The notes under the pieces were generated by a model, which worked only from the letters and a program-made list of their open reading frames with translations, was not told the origin of the DNA and made no database searches. A DNA stretch of 15,963 nucleotides, from assembly GCA_965178525.1 (NCBI GenBank), contig CBCXVS010000183.1:1-15963 (forward strand), read 5' to 3'. This document shows, piece by piece, positions 6,943-15,043 of this stretch. The stretch is from CBCXVS01 sp965178525. GTDB taxonomy: Bacteria; Tectomicrobia; Entotheonellia; Entotheonellales; Entotheonellaceae. Made by a program: the position numbers and the translations under genes. Position 1 is the first letter of the stretch; each line of letters begins with the position of its first letter.

Positions 6943-8934
6943 CTACACGAATAACGGCGCCATTACCAAGGACACGACCGACATTAACTTGATCAAAATA
7001 TTCATGGACGGACCGGAAGTGTCCTTGAACGGATCACCTACCGTATCACCGACGACCGCAGCATGATGCGCTTCCGAGCCTTTGCCACCGAGGTTTCCGG
7101 CCTCGATGTACTTTTTGGCATTATCCCACGCGCCACCGCCATTCGACATCATCAAGGCCAGCAGCACACCCGAGAGCGTGGCCCCAGCCAGCATGCCGCC
7201 GAGTGCCTCTTTGCCGAGTATCCCCCCCACGAGCACCGGCAACAACACCGCTAGTAAGCCTGGCAGCACCATTTCCCGGAGAGCGGCCGTGGTACTAATC
7301 TCGACGCAGCGCGCGGAATCCGGCTTGGCCGTGCCTTCCATCAAGCCGGGAATTTCACGAAATTGCCGCCGGATTTCGGTGACCATTTGAAACGCGGCTT
7401 TTCCCACCGATGTCATAGTCAACGCCCCGATCATAAACGGCATGATGCCGCCGATAAACAAGCCGGTGACCACACCGGTACGGGTCAGGTCAATTTGTTC
7501 CAACCCGACGGCATTCGTATAGGCGGAATAGAGCGCCAATGCCGTGAGCCCCGCAGAGCCAATGGCAAAGCCTTTGCCAATCGCCGCCGTCGTATTACCC
7601 AGGGCATCGAGGCCATCCGTAATGGCGCGAACATCGGGTCCGAGTTCAGCCATTTCGGAAATGCCCCCGGCGTTGTCGGCAATGGGACCATAGGCATCGA
7701 CCGACATCGTAATCCCGACGGTGCTGAGCATCCCGACCGCCGCGATACCGATACCATAGAGCCCGGCTGCGGCCGAGGCAACCCCAATCGCCACACACAG
7801 AACGAGGATGGGCAGCGCCGTGCTCTCCATGGCCACGGCCAGCCCGGTAATAATATTGGTGGCACTCCCGGTCTCGGAAGCCTGCGCGATTCGGCGGATG
7901 GGACCCGCCGCCGTATAATACTCGGTTATTAGACCAATGAGAATACCGGCCAGGCATCCCACGAGAATGGCCCAGTACGTGCTGAAAGGCAATCCGATTG
8001 CGGGGACGATAAAAATGCTACCGATCAGCAGGATCGCTGCACTAATAAACGTGGCATAGCGTAAAGCCGAGGCGGGATTATAGTTTTGCAACACCTGCAT
8101 CGAGGCAATGCCGATGAGGGAGGCCACCAGCCCCAACACCACGATGAGTATGGGCAGTGCCATATAGCTAAACGCAAGTGCCCCCAAACCGGCTCCCAGC
8201 GCAATGGTGGCAACAATAGAGCCGACATAGGATTCAAAAATGTCGGCCCCCATGCCAGCCGTATCCCCCACACAGTCGCCAACATTATCCGCAATCACCC
8301 CTGGATTACGCGGATCGTCCTCCGGAATGCCGGCCTCGACTTTGCCTACCAAATCCGCTCCGACATCCGCGGATTTCGTATAGATGCCGCCCCCGACACG
8401 GGCGAAAAGCGCAATCGAACTGGCCCCCATGGCAAACCCGCTGATGACACTCGCCTGCGTTTTGGCAAAGATCAGGAAAAAAACGCCTAAGCCGACGAGC
8501 CCCAGGCTCGCCACGGCCAGCCCCATCACCGCGCCCCCTGAGAAGGCAATCCTTAATGCCTTCGCCTGGCCGCTCTCCGCCGCGGCCTGCGACGTGCGGA
8601 CATTGGCGCGTGTCGCCGCCTTCATGCCCAAAAATCCGGCGAACATCGAGCACGCGGCGCCACAGAGAAAGGCGATGGCCGTCTTCGGGCTAATAAACAC
8701 GAGTAGCAATAAAAACACCACCGCAACAAAAATGACCAGAATCTGATATTCCTTGCGTAAAAAAACCATCGCGCCTTCATGAATAGCGTCGGAAATCTCG
8801 ATCATCAAGGTATTGCCGGCGGATTGCTTCGCCACATAACGGTATATAACCAAGGCAATGGCCAAGCCGATCACGCCAAGAATGATGGCCAAAATCGGGG
8901 CGACATTGGCAAACGACGATACCGTCTGTTCCAT
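6943..8934 (-). CDS. hppA: membrane-bound ion-pumping pyrophosphatase
   Basis: Hydrolyses pyrophosphate and pumps H+ and/or Na+ across the membrane. The 663 residues form many transmembrane helices and carry the family motifs: KSADVGADLVGKVE (187-200), ADNVGDCVGD (215-224), GGAWDNAKKYIE (600-611) and GDTVGDPFKDTSGP (629-642). In GNTTAAIGKG (446-455) the position after GNTT is alanine rather than lysine, the signature of K+-dependent enzymes. DIFESYVG (231-238) has its gate glutamate four residues after aspartate counted inclusively (E234), as in Na+-pumping enzymes such as that of Thermotoga maritima. Some K+-dependent proton pumps share this, so the ion is not settled. AAAGGAG lies about 10 nt before the ATG. 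The gene stands between rplY and rpsF, with a 146-nt upstream gap. Confidence 0.97.
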   Translation of the reverse strand: MEQTVSSFANVAPILAIILGVIGLAIALVIYRYVAKQSAGNTLMIEISDAIHEGAMVFLRKEYQILVIFVAVVFLLLLVFISPKTAIAFLCGAACSMFAGFLGMKAATRANVRTSQAAAESGQAKALRIAFSGGAVMGLAVASLGLVGLGVFFLIFAKTQASVISGFAMGASSIALFARVGGGIYTKSADVGADLVGKVEAGIPEDDPRNPGVIADNVGDCVGDTAGMGADIFESYVGSIVATIALGAGLGALAFSYMALPILIVVLGLVASLIGIASMQVLQNYNPASALRYATFISAAILLIGSIFIVPAIGLPFSTYWAILVGCLAGILIGLITEYYTAAGPIRRIAQASETGSATNIITGLAVAMESTALPILVLCVAIGVASAAAGLYGIGIAAVGMLSTVGITMSVDAYGPIADNAGGISEMAELGPDVRAITDGLDALGNTTAAIGKGFAIGSAGLTALALYSAYTNAVGLEQIDLTRTGVVTGLFIGGIMPFMIGALTMTSVGKAAFQMVTEIRRQFREIPGLMEGTAKPDSARCVEISTTAALREMVLPGLLAVLLPVLVGGILGKEALGGMLAGATLSGVLLALMMSNGGGAWDNAKKYIEAGNLGGKGSEAHHAAVVGDTVGDPFKDTSGPSMNILIKLMSVVSLVMAPLFV

Positions 8935-9080
8935 GCCGTGCTGGCTCCTTTCTTCTCAGTACACCTCGTACGATCGTTGCGACTTGCGCTCACCGGCATG
9001 ATCGGATGCGGTTAATAGGGTCAGTTTCCACAGAAATGCGACTTGGGAAGTCCGAGAGACCAACACGGCGCGCAAGCCAC

Positions 9081-9731
9081 CTAGCTGTCAGGCGCCTCTT
9101 CCGCTGCGGCAACGCCTTCAGGCTCGGTCATCTCGGCGTCAGCCTCAGCCTCAGCCTCACTGGGTGCGGCCGTCACGGCAGCCGTTGCCACGGCCTCGTC
9201 GGCGTTGGAAACCAGCGTGACGCCTGGTGGCAACGTGAGGCTCCCCGCATGGATGACGTCCCCAACTTGCATATCTTGCAAGTCAGCGGTGATCACCGAG
9301 GGGATCTCACGCGGTAGGCATTGTATTTGCAGTTCATACAGCAGGGTGGCCAACTCAGCCTGTGCGGCTTTGAAACGGTCTTCCGGCACGTTGATCAACT
9401 CTAGAGGAACGGCCACCGTGATCGGCTCATCCAGAGCGACACGATAAAAATCCGCATGGACCAGGGTCCGGTCGATAGGATCAATCTGGACCTCCCGCAG
9501 GATGACACTGCACGTTTCCGGATTCTCACCGCCGATGACCAGATCGATGACCGTATTGACGCCAGCTTCGGACTGGCGAATCAGCAATAGCTCCTTGGCA
9601 TCGACCGCCAGGGCCTCACTTTTTCCACGCCCATAGAGCGCTGCCGGCACTTTGCCGGCCCGCCGCAACCGGCGCGCCGGCCCCTTGCCGGTCTCCTGAC
9701 GCTTGTGCGCGATGAGCTTGACCGTATCCAT
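9081..9731 (-). CDS. rplY: 50S ribosomal protein bL25, CTC-type
   Basis: 5S rRNA-binding protein, 216 residues. The N-terminal L25 domain (about 1-95) includes RQETGKGPARRLRRAGKVPAALYG and the ending DPIDRTLVHADFYRV. The C-terminal CTC/TL5 beta domain (about 100-185) includes PLELINVPE, LYELQIQCLPREIPSVITADL and GDVIHAGSLTLPPGV. It ends in an Ala/Glu-rich tail of about 35 residues, part of it encoded by three copies of a six-base repeat near 9140-9157. AGGAGG sits 5 nt before the ATG. It follows prs by 40 nt, a common prs-rplY pairing. pth, a frequent next gene, is absent here. Confidence 0.96.
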   Translation of the reverse strand: MDTVKLIAHKRQETGKGPARRLRRAGKVPAALYGRGKSEALAVDAKELLLIRQSEAGVNTVIDLVIGGENPETCSVILREVQIDPIDRTLVHADFYRVALDEPITVAVPLELINVPEDRFKAAQAELATLLYELQIQCLPREIPSVITADLQDMQVGDVIHAGSLTLPPGVTLVSNADEAVATAAVTAAPSEAEAEADAEMTEPEGVAAAEEAPDS

Positions 9732-9771
9732 ATCCCTCCTCCGCAGTAGCTAAACACCAACGTCAGTCCGG

Positions 9772-10717
9772 CTAAACAAACAGCGAACTGACCGATTCGT
9801 CGCAGTGAATGCGCCGAATCGCTTCGCCCAATAAGGGCGCAATGGGCAAAACGCATATACGGTCCCAGCGCTGCTCCTTGCTGCCAAGCGGAATCGTATT
9901 GGTGACCACGAGTTCCTGCAAGCTCGACGCCTCGATACGCTCCATAGCTGGCCCAGAGAGCACGGCATGGGTTGCACCGGCAAAAACGCGTCTGGCGCCC
10001 TCTGCCATCAGCGCCTCGGTCGCCTCGACCAAGGTCCCGGCCGTGTCAACCATGTCGTCTACGATCAGCACGTCACGGCCAACGACATCCCCAATGATAT
10101 GCATGACTTGGGCGACATTTTTGGTCTCACTCTCACGCCGCTTGTCAATAATACCCAAGGAGACATCCAAGTGTTTGGCAAACGCACGCGCCCGCTCGAC
10201 CCCACCCGCATCCGGTGAAAAGATGATGAGATCCTCATACGCCCGCTGTTGAAAATATTCCACCAACACCGGGGTGGCAAAAAGATTGTCCACCGGCACA
10301 TTGAAGTAGCCTTGCAACTGGCCGGCATGCAGGTCAATGGCCAAGACCCGATCGACCCCGGCGGTCGTAATGAGATCCGCCACGAGCTTGGCCGTGATCG
10401 GCACACGGGGACGGTCCTTCCGATCCTGGCGGCCGTAGCCGTAGTACGGAATGACCGCGGTGATGCGGGCTGCCGAGGCCCGTTTACAGGCGTCGGCCAT
10501 GATCAGGAGTTCCATCAGATTCTGATTAACGGGTGGACAGGTCGATTGCACCAGANNNNNNNNNNTCCTGCCCCCGAATATTCTCCTGTACCTGAACAAA
10601 GATCTCGCCATCACTGAAATCGGAGACCTCAATATGCCCCATTTCGAGACCGAGGTATCGGCAGATACCGTCGGCCAAATGGGGATTCGCACGTCCGGTA
10701 AAAAGTCGTAGCTCCAT
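9772..10717 (-). CDS. prs: ribose-phosphate pyrophosphokinase (PRPP synthase), split by assembly gap
   Basis: Makes PRPP from ribose 5-phosphate and ATP for nucleotide, His and Trp synthesis. The N-terminal part (MELRLFTGRANPHLADGI to VQVQENIRGQ) and the remainder (LVQSTCPPVNQNLMELL onward) lie in different frames on either side of 10 Ns. Later motifs are PYYGYGRQDRKDRPRVPITAK, IDLHAGQLQGYF, the loop DKRRESETKN and the PRPP-binding DDMVDTAGTLVEA. Known bases make 312 codons including the stop. Six missing bases would restore the usual D-x-F between RGQ and LVQST and give 313 residues, against 315 in E. coli. The start at 10717 fits the family; an open frame upstream is not homologous. The ribosome site (AAGG) is weak. 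Confidence 0.95.
10556..10565. other. assembly gap (10 N)
   Basis: Ten Ns join two contigs inside prs. The flanking codons imply a true gap divisible by three, most likely six bases, so the N count looks like a placeholder. Confidence 0.97.
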
Positions 10718-10806
10718 AACCTTGCTCTCTGTAAAGCCTATCAAGACCTTCACACCAGCATCGAGGGCCAGCATAGCACAGGAACGGAATAGAGGGAAAG
10801 GAGAGA

Positions 10807-10878
10807 CTGGGGCGGGAGGATTCGAACCTCCGAATGCAGGTTCCAAAGACCTGTGTCTTACCGCTTGACGACGCCCCA
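10807..10878 (-). tRNA. tRNA-Gln (anticodon TTG)
   Basis: A 72-nt cloverleaf: 7-bp acceptor stem (TGGGGCG / CGCCCCA), 3-bp D stem (GTC/GAC) with loop AAGCGGTAA, anticodon stem CAGGT/ACCTG with loop CTTTGGA, T stem GGAGG/CCTCC with loop TTCGAAT. The anticodon TTG reads CAA. The U1-A72 pair and discriminator G73 are known glutamine identity elements in E. coli. The 3' CCA is not encoded and must be added. It lies 55 nt after ispE and 89 nt before prs and may be processed from a shared transcript. Confidence 0.97.
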
Positions 10879-10888
10879 TGCAAAACAG

Positions 10889-10894
10889 GTTATA
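10889..10894 (-). promoter_or_regulatory. possible -10 box for tRNA-Gln
   Basis: TATAAC on the minus strand ends 10 nt before the tRNA 5' end, so a transcript would begin just ahead of the mature tRNA. No convincing -35 lies at 16-18 nt upstream, so the call is weak. Confidence 0.3.
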
Positions 10895-10933
10895 TGTCGC
10901 AGAGCTGCAGGATGCATAAGAGCTACCAGCACG

Positions 10934-11806
10934 TTATGCACCCGTCATGAGGGTACCATCCGGCCATGGCCGACACACCCAGGTGTTCCACCCTTTAGAT
11001 TGCACCGACATGGCGACACGCTGTGCCACTTCTTGCGAAGGACAGAGGGCATATACTGTCGGTCCGCTGCCGGACATACAAACACCGTATGTCCCAGGTT
11101 GGTCGAGGGCCTGCTTAACCTCCTGGACGACGGGAAACTGGGATGTGACTACGGTTTCCAAATCGTTCCAGCAGACGGCGCCCAAACCCGCAATATCCCC
11201 AGATTCAAGATATTGCTTAAGGATGGTAGTATCCTTCGGCCTTTCTGTCAACTCAAATCTGAATTGGCCATACACCGAGGCCGTCGAGACCGCAATCGGC
11301 GGCTTCACCAGCACGAGAAACAAGGCCTGCGGGCAGGCCAGCGGTATCAACTCATCGCCACGCCCCGAACCGAGTGCGGCGGCACTGGGCGACAAAAAAA
11401 ATGGCACATCGGCTCCGAGACGCGCTGCATATGGGAGCAACTCGGACCGCCTCAACTGCAATCCCCACAACGTATTGAGACCCAGCAGCGTCGCGGCTGC
11501 GTCACTGCTGCCTCCTCCTAAACCCGCTGCTACCGGAATCCGTTTCTGCACATGCACACGGACGCCTCGTTCCGGCCCCAAGGCTTGCAGGGCCGCTGCC
11601 GCCTGATGGATGAGATTCCGTTCATCGCATGGCACCTCCGGGTGATCACAGTGGATCACAATCTCACCCGCCGTCGTTTCGAAGCGGAGGGTATCGGCCA
11701 AGGAAATCTTCAAAAAGATCGTCGAGATATCATGATAGCCATCCGCGCGCCGAGCCTGCACGGCCAAACCGAGATTCACCTTTGCCGGCGCTTGACGGAT
11801 TAACAT
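10934..11806 (-). CDS. ispE: 4-(cytidine 5'-diphospho)-2-C-methyl-D-erythritol kinase
   Basis: GHMP kinase that phosphorylates CDP-methylerythritol in the non-mevalonate (MEP) isoprenoid pathway. The 290-residue product shows PAKVNLGL near the start (K9), the ATP-binding loop PVAAGLGGGSSDAA (about 91-104), the catalytic aspartate in GADVPFF (D133) and CMSGSGPTVYAL near the C-terminus. The frame extends to an ATG at 11842. The ATG at 11806 puts APAKVN at the usual distance from the start and has GAGGT about 10 nt upstream, so I prefer it. Downstream lie tRNA-Gln and prs. Family members are usually about 280-300 residues, so length is normal. Confidence 0.95.
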   Translation of the reverse strand: MLIRQAPAKVNLGLAVQARRADGYHDISTIFLKISLADTLRFETTAGEIVIHCDHPEVPCDERNLIHQAAAALQALGPERGVRVHVQKRIPVAAGLGGGSSDAAATLLGLNTLWGLQLRRSELLPYAARLGADVPFFLSPSAAALGSGRGDELIPLACPQALFLVLVKPPIAVSTASVYGQFRFELTERPKDTTILKQYLESGDIAGLGAVCWNDLETVVTSQFPVVQEVKQALDQPGTYGVCMSGSGPTVYALCPSQEVAQRVAMSVQSKGWNTWVCRPWPDGTLMTGA

Positions 11807-11841
11807 CGCTTTTGCCACCTCGACCGCCCCATCGCGGTACA

Positions 11842-11871
11842 TATAAAGACCTGGACAGAATGACCTTTATA
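11842..11871. repeat. inverted repeat upstream of ispE
   Basis: Two exact 7-bp arms, TATAAAG and CTTTATA, separated by 16 nt in an AT-rich gap between the LolB-like gene and ispE. One arm resembles a -10 box and the other touches the upstream alternative ATG of ispE at 11842. It may be an operator or hairpin, or chance. Confidence 0.35.
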
Positions 11872-11919
11872 CATGTCTCCAGGGGAAAAATATAAATTTA
11901 GTTTTGTTTCGGTACTTCT

Positions 11920-12726
11920 TTAGTCGAGTTCTACCCGTTCGGTGCCGGGCGGCACGCGAAGGTGAAATAGCGTGGGCTCCACGCCCACGTTGAGCTGTAC
12001 CTCATGATAATGCCAGATCACACGCCGCTCGGTAGCGGGCTGGGTCATCGTAATGCGATAGGGCATGGTAAAACCGTTGAGACGGCGAAATCCCTGATAC
12101 ATGACCTGCAATACGATGCGTTCCGGGGCTTGCAGCATATCGAAACGCACGGGGAGTAAACGGTCCGGATCAAACCAAATGCGATAGCGCCAGGGCTGCC
12201 GCGGCGCCTGGCCCTCCCAGAAATACAAATCGTCATCCGCTAGATACGTGATCGGCCCGGCATCGGGCCAGTTTAGGAACGGGACATCTCCAATAAACAC
12301 ATACGGTAACACGCCGGGCTCGATGGCAAGCCCAAAAAGACGTACGAACTGTTGAGATGAAGCGGGGCCTGCAAACACACGGCGCTCCTGCGGCAAATAC
12401 AAGGCAAACTGCTGCGCCGCCGAGATCAGCAAAAAAAGCGGTTGACCCAAAGGGCCAATTCCTTCGAGACGCACACGGTCGAAGCGCTCAAGCGCGACCA
12501 CCGTCGTATCGAGCGTTCCCCTTCTCTCGGGGGAGCGAAACCGCAGCCGAGCGAGCCCCTTTAGATTCGCATAGGCCTGACGCCGCACTCGGAGATGCTG
12601 CCAAATCGGCGCTGCGCTCGACAAGACCGGGGACGGCGGGAGCCGGGTTGAGAGAAAACCTTGACATCCCCCCAAGAGTAGCAACATCACCCCGAAGCTA
12701 AGGGCGCTGTAACAGCAGCGTATCAT
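11920..12726 (-). CDS. LolB-like outer-membrane lipoprotein
   Basis: A 268-residue predicted lipoprotein. A short signal peptide ends in the lipobox LLGGC (C21), implying signal peptidase II cleavage and lipid attachment. The rest is mainly beta-like and rich in aromatic residues (LARLRFRSPERRGTLDTTVVALERFDRVRLEGIG-type strands). This resembles the LolA/LolB fold and DUF4292-type proteins, which receive or carry lipoproteins at the outer membrane. No diagnostic residue settles LolB itself, so I leave the symbol empty. The start overlaps the end of the TPR lipoprotein gene by 29 nt, with GAGGA 8 nt upstream. Tight coupling suggests the two lipoproteins work in the same envelope process. A similar pairing beside ispE occurs in Deltaproteobacteria, as I recall. 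Confidence 0.78.
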   Translation of the reverse strand: MIRCCYSALSFGVMLLLLGGCQGFLSTRLPPSPVLSSAAPIWQHLRVRRQAYANLKGLARLRFRSPERRGTLDTTVVALERFDRVRLEGIGPLGQPLFLLISAAQQFALYLPQERRVFAGPASSQQFVRLFGLAIEPGVLPYVFIGDVPFLNWPDAGPITYLADDDLYFWEGQAPRQPWRYRIWFDPDRLLPVRFDMLQAPERIVLQVMYQGFRRLNGFTMPYRITMTQPATERRVIWHYHEVQLNVGVEPTLFHLRVPPGTERVELD

Positions 12727-14518
12727 GCGCCGTGTCCTCGAGGAGGAAGCGGATTTCGCGGAGCTTTTCCTCGACCGTGATATTCTCCGGTTTCAACGTG
12801 AGCGACCGTTTCCACGCCCGGTCCGCCTCTCCAAAGCGTCGGAGACGAAAGTACGTATCGCCCAGGTGCTCCTGAATCACTGGATCATCCGGGACTAACG
12901 CAATCGCTCGCTGTAATTCTTCCAAAGCTTTTTTGTACCATCCCTTCTGAAAGTAGGCCCAACCCAAACTGTCGAGAAAGTAGCCATTGTCCGGTTCAAG
13001 TACCAAGGCCCGCTGGATCGCATCAATCGACTCATCCAGATGCATACCCCGTTCTGCGTACATATAGCCGAGATAATTCAGGGCGCTGGCATGCTTTGGA
13101 TCGAGGTCGATCGTCCGCTTCATATGCAGCACCGAGGCTTCAAAGTTATTGAGTCTCTCGTACACCACACCCAGATTGAAATGGTAAGTGGCGTTTTCAC
13201 GTTCGAATTCAACGGCTTTCCGTAGGCTCTCAGCCGCAGTCGGATACGCTTCCATTGCCGATTGGACCAGTCCGAGATAAAAGTAGGCGCGGGCGTTTTC
13301 CGGCTCGAGTGCGACGGCCTCCGTTAACACATCGAGCGCCTGCACCCGCTCTCCCAGGCGTTCATAGACATGCCCCATGTGCAAGTAGTAATCCACCGTC
13401 TTGGGTTTCAGCTCGACCGCATGGCGCAATGCTTGCAGGGCCTCATTGTAGTGTTCCATCTCCTCGTGCACAAGGGCCACGTAGTAATACGCATCGGCAT
13501 TCCTCGGGTCAGTGGCGACCACACGCTGGAAGACGTCTAGGGCGCGGTCAAGCTCTGCTTGTTCGAGATAAATCAGGCCCACGCGCAAGCGCAGCCGCAC
13601 GTTCTGTGGCTCCAAACGCTGCAAGGCGTCATAGACCACGAGGGCCTTGTCCAGCTGCCGTTGCCGAATATAGAGTTCCGCCAGCCGATGCCGCACGACC
13701 TTGTGATACGGATTGAGCTGTGCGACGCGCTGATAGGTCGCGATCGCATCTGCATATCGCTTTTGTAACTCATAGACGGTTCCGAGAATGCTCAACGCCC
13801 GCTCGAAACGTGGCTGTTGCCTAATCGCGCGTTTGAGCACCGTTTCCGCATCATCATAGGCGCCATGCTCCGCGTGCAGGCGCCCAAGGGCATAGAGGCC
13901 ACGCAACGAGTCAGGCTGTTGCCGGAGCAATTGCCGCAGGGTCTCTACCGCTTTCTCCGGCTGTTCCACTTTCATCTGCAAGGCGCTTAAATCCAGATAG
14001 GCGTCCTCTTCCTTGGGCCGTAGCTCAATCGCTTTTTGTAAGGCAACTTGCGCGGCCTTATGCTGTTGTAAACGGGCCTGAATTTTACCCAACAGGAGGT
14101 GTGCGGGTTGGTACGCCGGCGCTAAGTCAGCCGCCGCCTGGCCCGCTTGCAATGCGGCTTCCAAGTCATCGCGCCGTAGATGTACACGGGCCAGCTCGGT
14201 GTACAGAAAGGCGGAATCAGGCCGAGAACGCAGGGCGTTCTGCAATTCGTCAGAGGCTTTCGCCAGATGCTGCGGAACCGTATGGCGTAGCTGGTAGGCA
14301 TAGCTCAGAATAAAATAGTAGTACGCCTGGCCCCGTTGGACAATATCCTCGCGTTCCCAAGAGGCCCCGCCCATCATGGTGTCGTCAATGTCAGATCCAA
14401 TCTGCGGATTCGCCATGGCGCAACCACTAAAGAGGAGGAAGCCGACAACGCCTAGGCACAGGCGTAGACATGTCCACACACCACCGACACGTACTGATGC
14501 ACCCGGATACCTTTTCAT
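12698..14518 (-). CDS. TPR-repeat lipoprotein
   Basis: A 606-residue protein. The basic N-terminus MKRYPGASVR and a hydrophobic stretch end in the lipobox LFSGC (C33), so it is a predicted lipoprotein exposed to the periplasm. From about residue 55 on it is almost entirely tetratricopeptide repeats, at least 14 with a 34-residue period (one of 35), many ending in the L-x-P-x-N/D pattern. The C-terminal units (DSLGWAYFQKGWYKKALEEL, DDPVIQEHLGDTYFRL) are typical of proteobacterial TPR lipoproteins. The start at 14518 is fixed by the ATGA overlap with the dciA stop and by AGGAAGG 8 nt upstream. The frame stays open to 14542. It probably acts as a protein-interaction scaffold; its partner is unknown, though the overlapping LolB-like gene is a candidate. 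Confidence 0.88.
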   Translation of the reverse strand: MKRYPGASVRVGGVWTCLRLCLGVVGFLLFSGCAMANPQIGSDIDDTMMGGASWEREDIVQRGQAYYYFILSYAYQLRHTVPQHLAKASDELQNALRSRPDSAFLYTELARVHLRRDDLEAALQAGQAAADLAPAYQPAHLLLGKIQARLQQHKAAQVALQKAIELRPKEEDAYLDLSALQMKVEQPEKAVETLRQLLRQQPDSLRGLYALGRLHAEHGAYDDAETVLKRAIRQQPRFERALSILGTVYELQKRYADAIATYQRVAQLNPYHKVVRHRLAELYIRQRQLDKALVVYDALQRLEPQNVRLRLRVGLIYLEQAELDRALDVFQRVVATDPRNADAYYYVALVHEEMEHYNEALQALRHAVELKPKTVDYYLHMGHVYERLGERVQALDVLTEAVALEPENARAYFYLGLVQSAMEAYPTAAESLRKAVEFERENATYHFNLGVVYERLNNFEASVLHMKRTIDLDPKHASALNYLGYMYAERGMHLDESIDAIQRALVLEPDNGYFLDSLGWAYFQKGWYKKALEELQRAIALVPDDPVIQEHLGDTYFRLRRFGEADRAWKRSLTLKPENITVEEKLREIRFLLEDTAHDTLLLQRP

Positions 14519-15003
14519 GCCTTTGGCCTTCCTGCTTGCCATCCTTTACGCCATACCCGTCTCACCAGCTCCCGCAGATCAGGATCAGCTATACCATCGG
14601 TACCTGCATGCACCTGTTGCTCCTCAGCTGCCGTTAACGGCAAGGGCCGCGCCACAGGCGGCAACTCACGTGCCGGTGCTGGAGGTGCGGAGGACGCCAG
14701 GGACACATGGAGCCGAGTGATGGGCACCTCACCCAGCACGTTATGGATATTCCGGAGCAATTTCGATTGATAAAACAGCAGCTCTTGCTGCCATATCGGG
14801 TGCGTCACGGTGACAAACAACACGTGTGAACGCACGTTTTCGGGCTGGGCTACAGCGGCCAGCTGGGAGCCGACAATCTCTTCCCAGTGACGTGTCAGCC
14901 GGCTCAATAATACGACCCGTCCTAAGCCAGCCCGATATAACGTCCGGGCCACGAGCGGAGCAAGCGGCTGGAGCGTCCCATCTGCGGTGCGCGGTTGACT
15001 CAT
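14515..15003 (-). CDS. dciA: DciA-family (DUF721) helicase-loader protein
   Basis: A 162-residue protein with the DUF721 core in its first 105 residues. LSRLTRHWEEIVGSQLAAVAQPENVRSHVLFVTVTHPIWQQELLFYQSKLLRNIHNVLG covers the family pattern W-x-x-IVG-x-x-LA followed by V-x-V-x-x-x-x-W-x-x-EL. DUF721 proteins are now known as DciA, which loads or operates the DnaB helicase in bacteria lacking DnaC/DnaI. A Pro/Ala-rich linker (SAPPAPARELPPVARPLP) and a short helical tail follow. AAGG lies 7 nt before the ATG. It starts 40 nt after plsC and overlaps the TPR gene by ATGA. The N-terminal KH-like placement fits DciA; I did not see a zinc ribbon. Confidence 0.88.
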   Translation of the reverse strand: MSQPRTADGTLQPLAPLVARTLYRAGLGRVVLLSRLTRHWEEIVGSQLAAVAQPENVRSHVLFVTVTHPIWQQELLFYQSKLLRNIHNVLGEVPITRLHVSLASSAPPAPARELPPVARPLPLTAAEEQQVHAGTDGIADPDLRELVRRVWRKGWQAGRPKA

Positions 15004-15043
15004 AACGCAACCTTATCAGTGCTGAGGCAGCACCACGATTGGA

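Noticed and set aside
7363..7932. 189-codon plus-strand open frame
   Set aside because: Antisense to hppA; charged, domain-free composition typical of a GC-rich reverse strand.
9040..9052. Possible terminator hairpin after rplY
   Set aside because: Only a 5-bp stem with a 3-nt loop and no clear T-run on the minus strand.
9772..10717. prs as a pseudogene
   Set aside because: The only frame break coincides with an N gap, and all motifs on both sides are intact.
10853..11606. Two plus-strand open frames of about 220 codons
   Set aside because: Both are antisense to ispE, and one runs into the tRNA; no ribosome site or family match.
13255..13716. 153-codon plus-strand open frame
   Set aside because: It is antisense to the TPR gene and its pseudo-periodicity comes from the TPR coding repeats.
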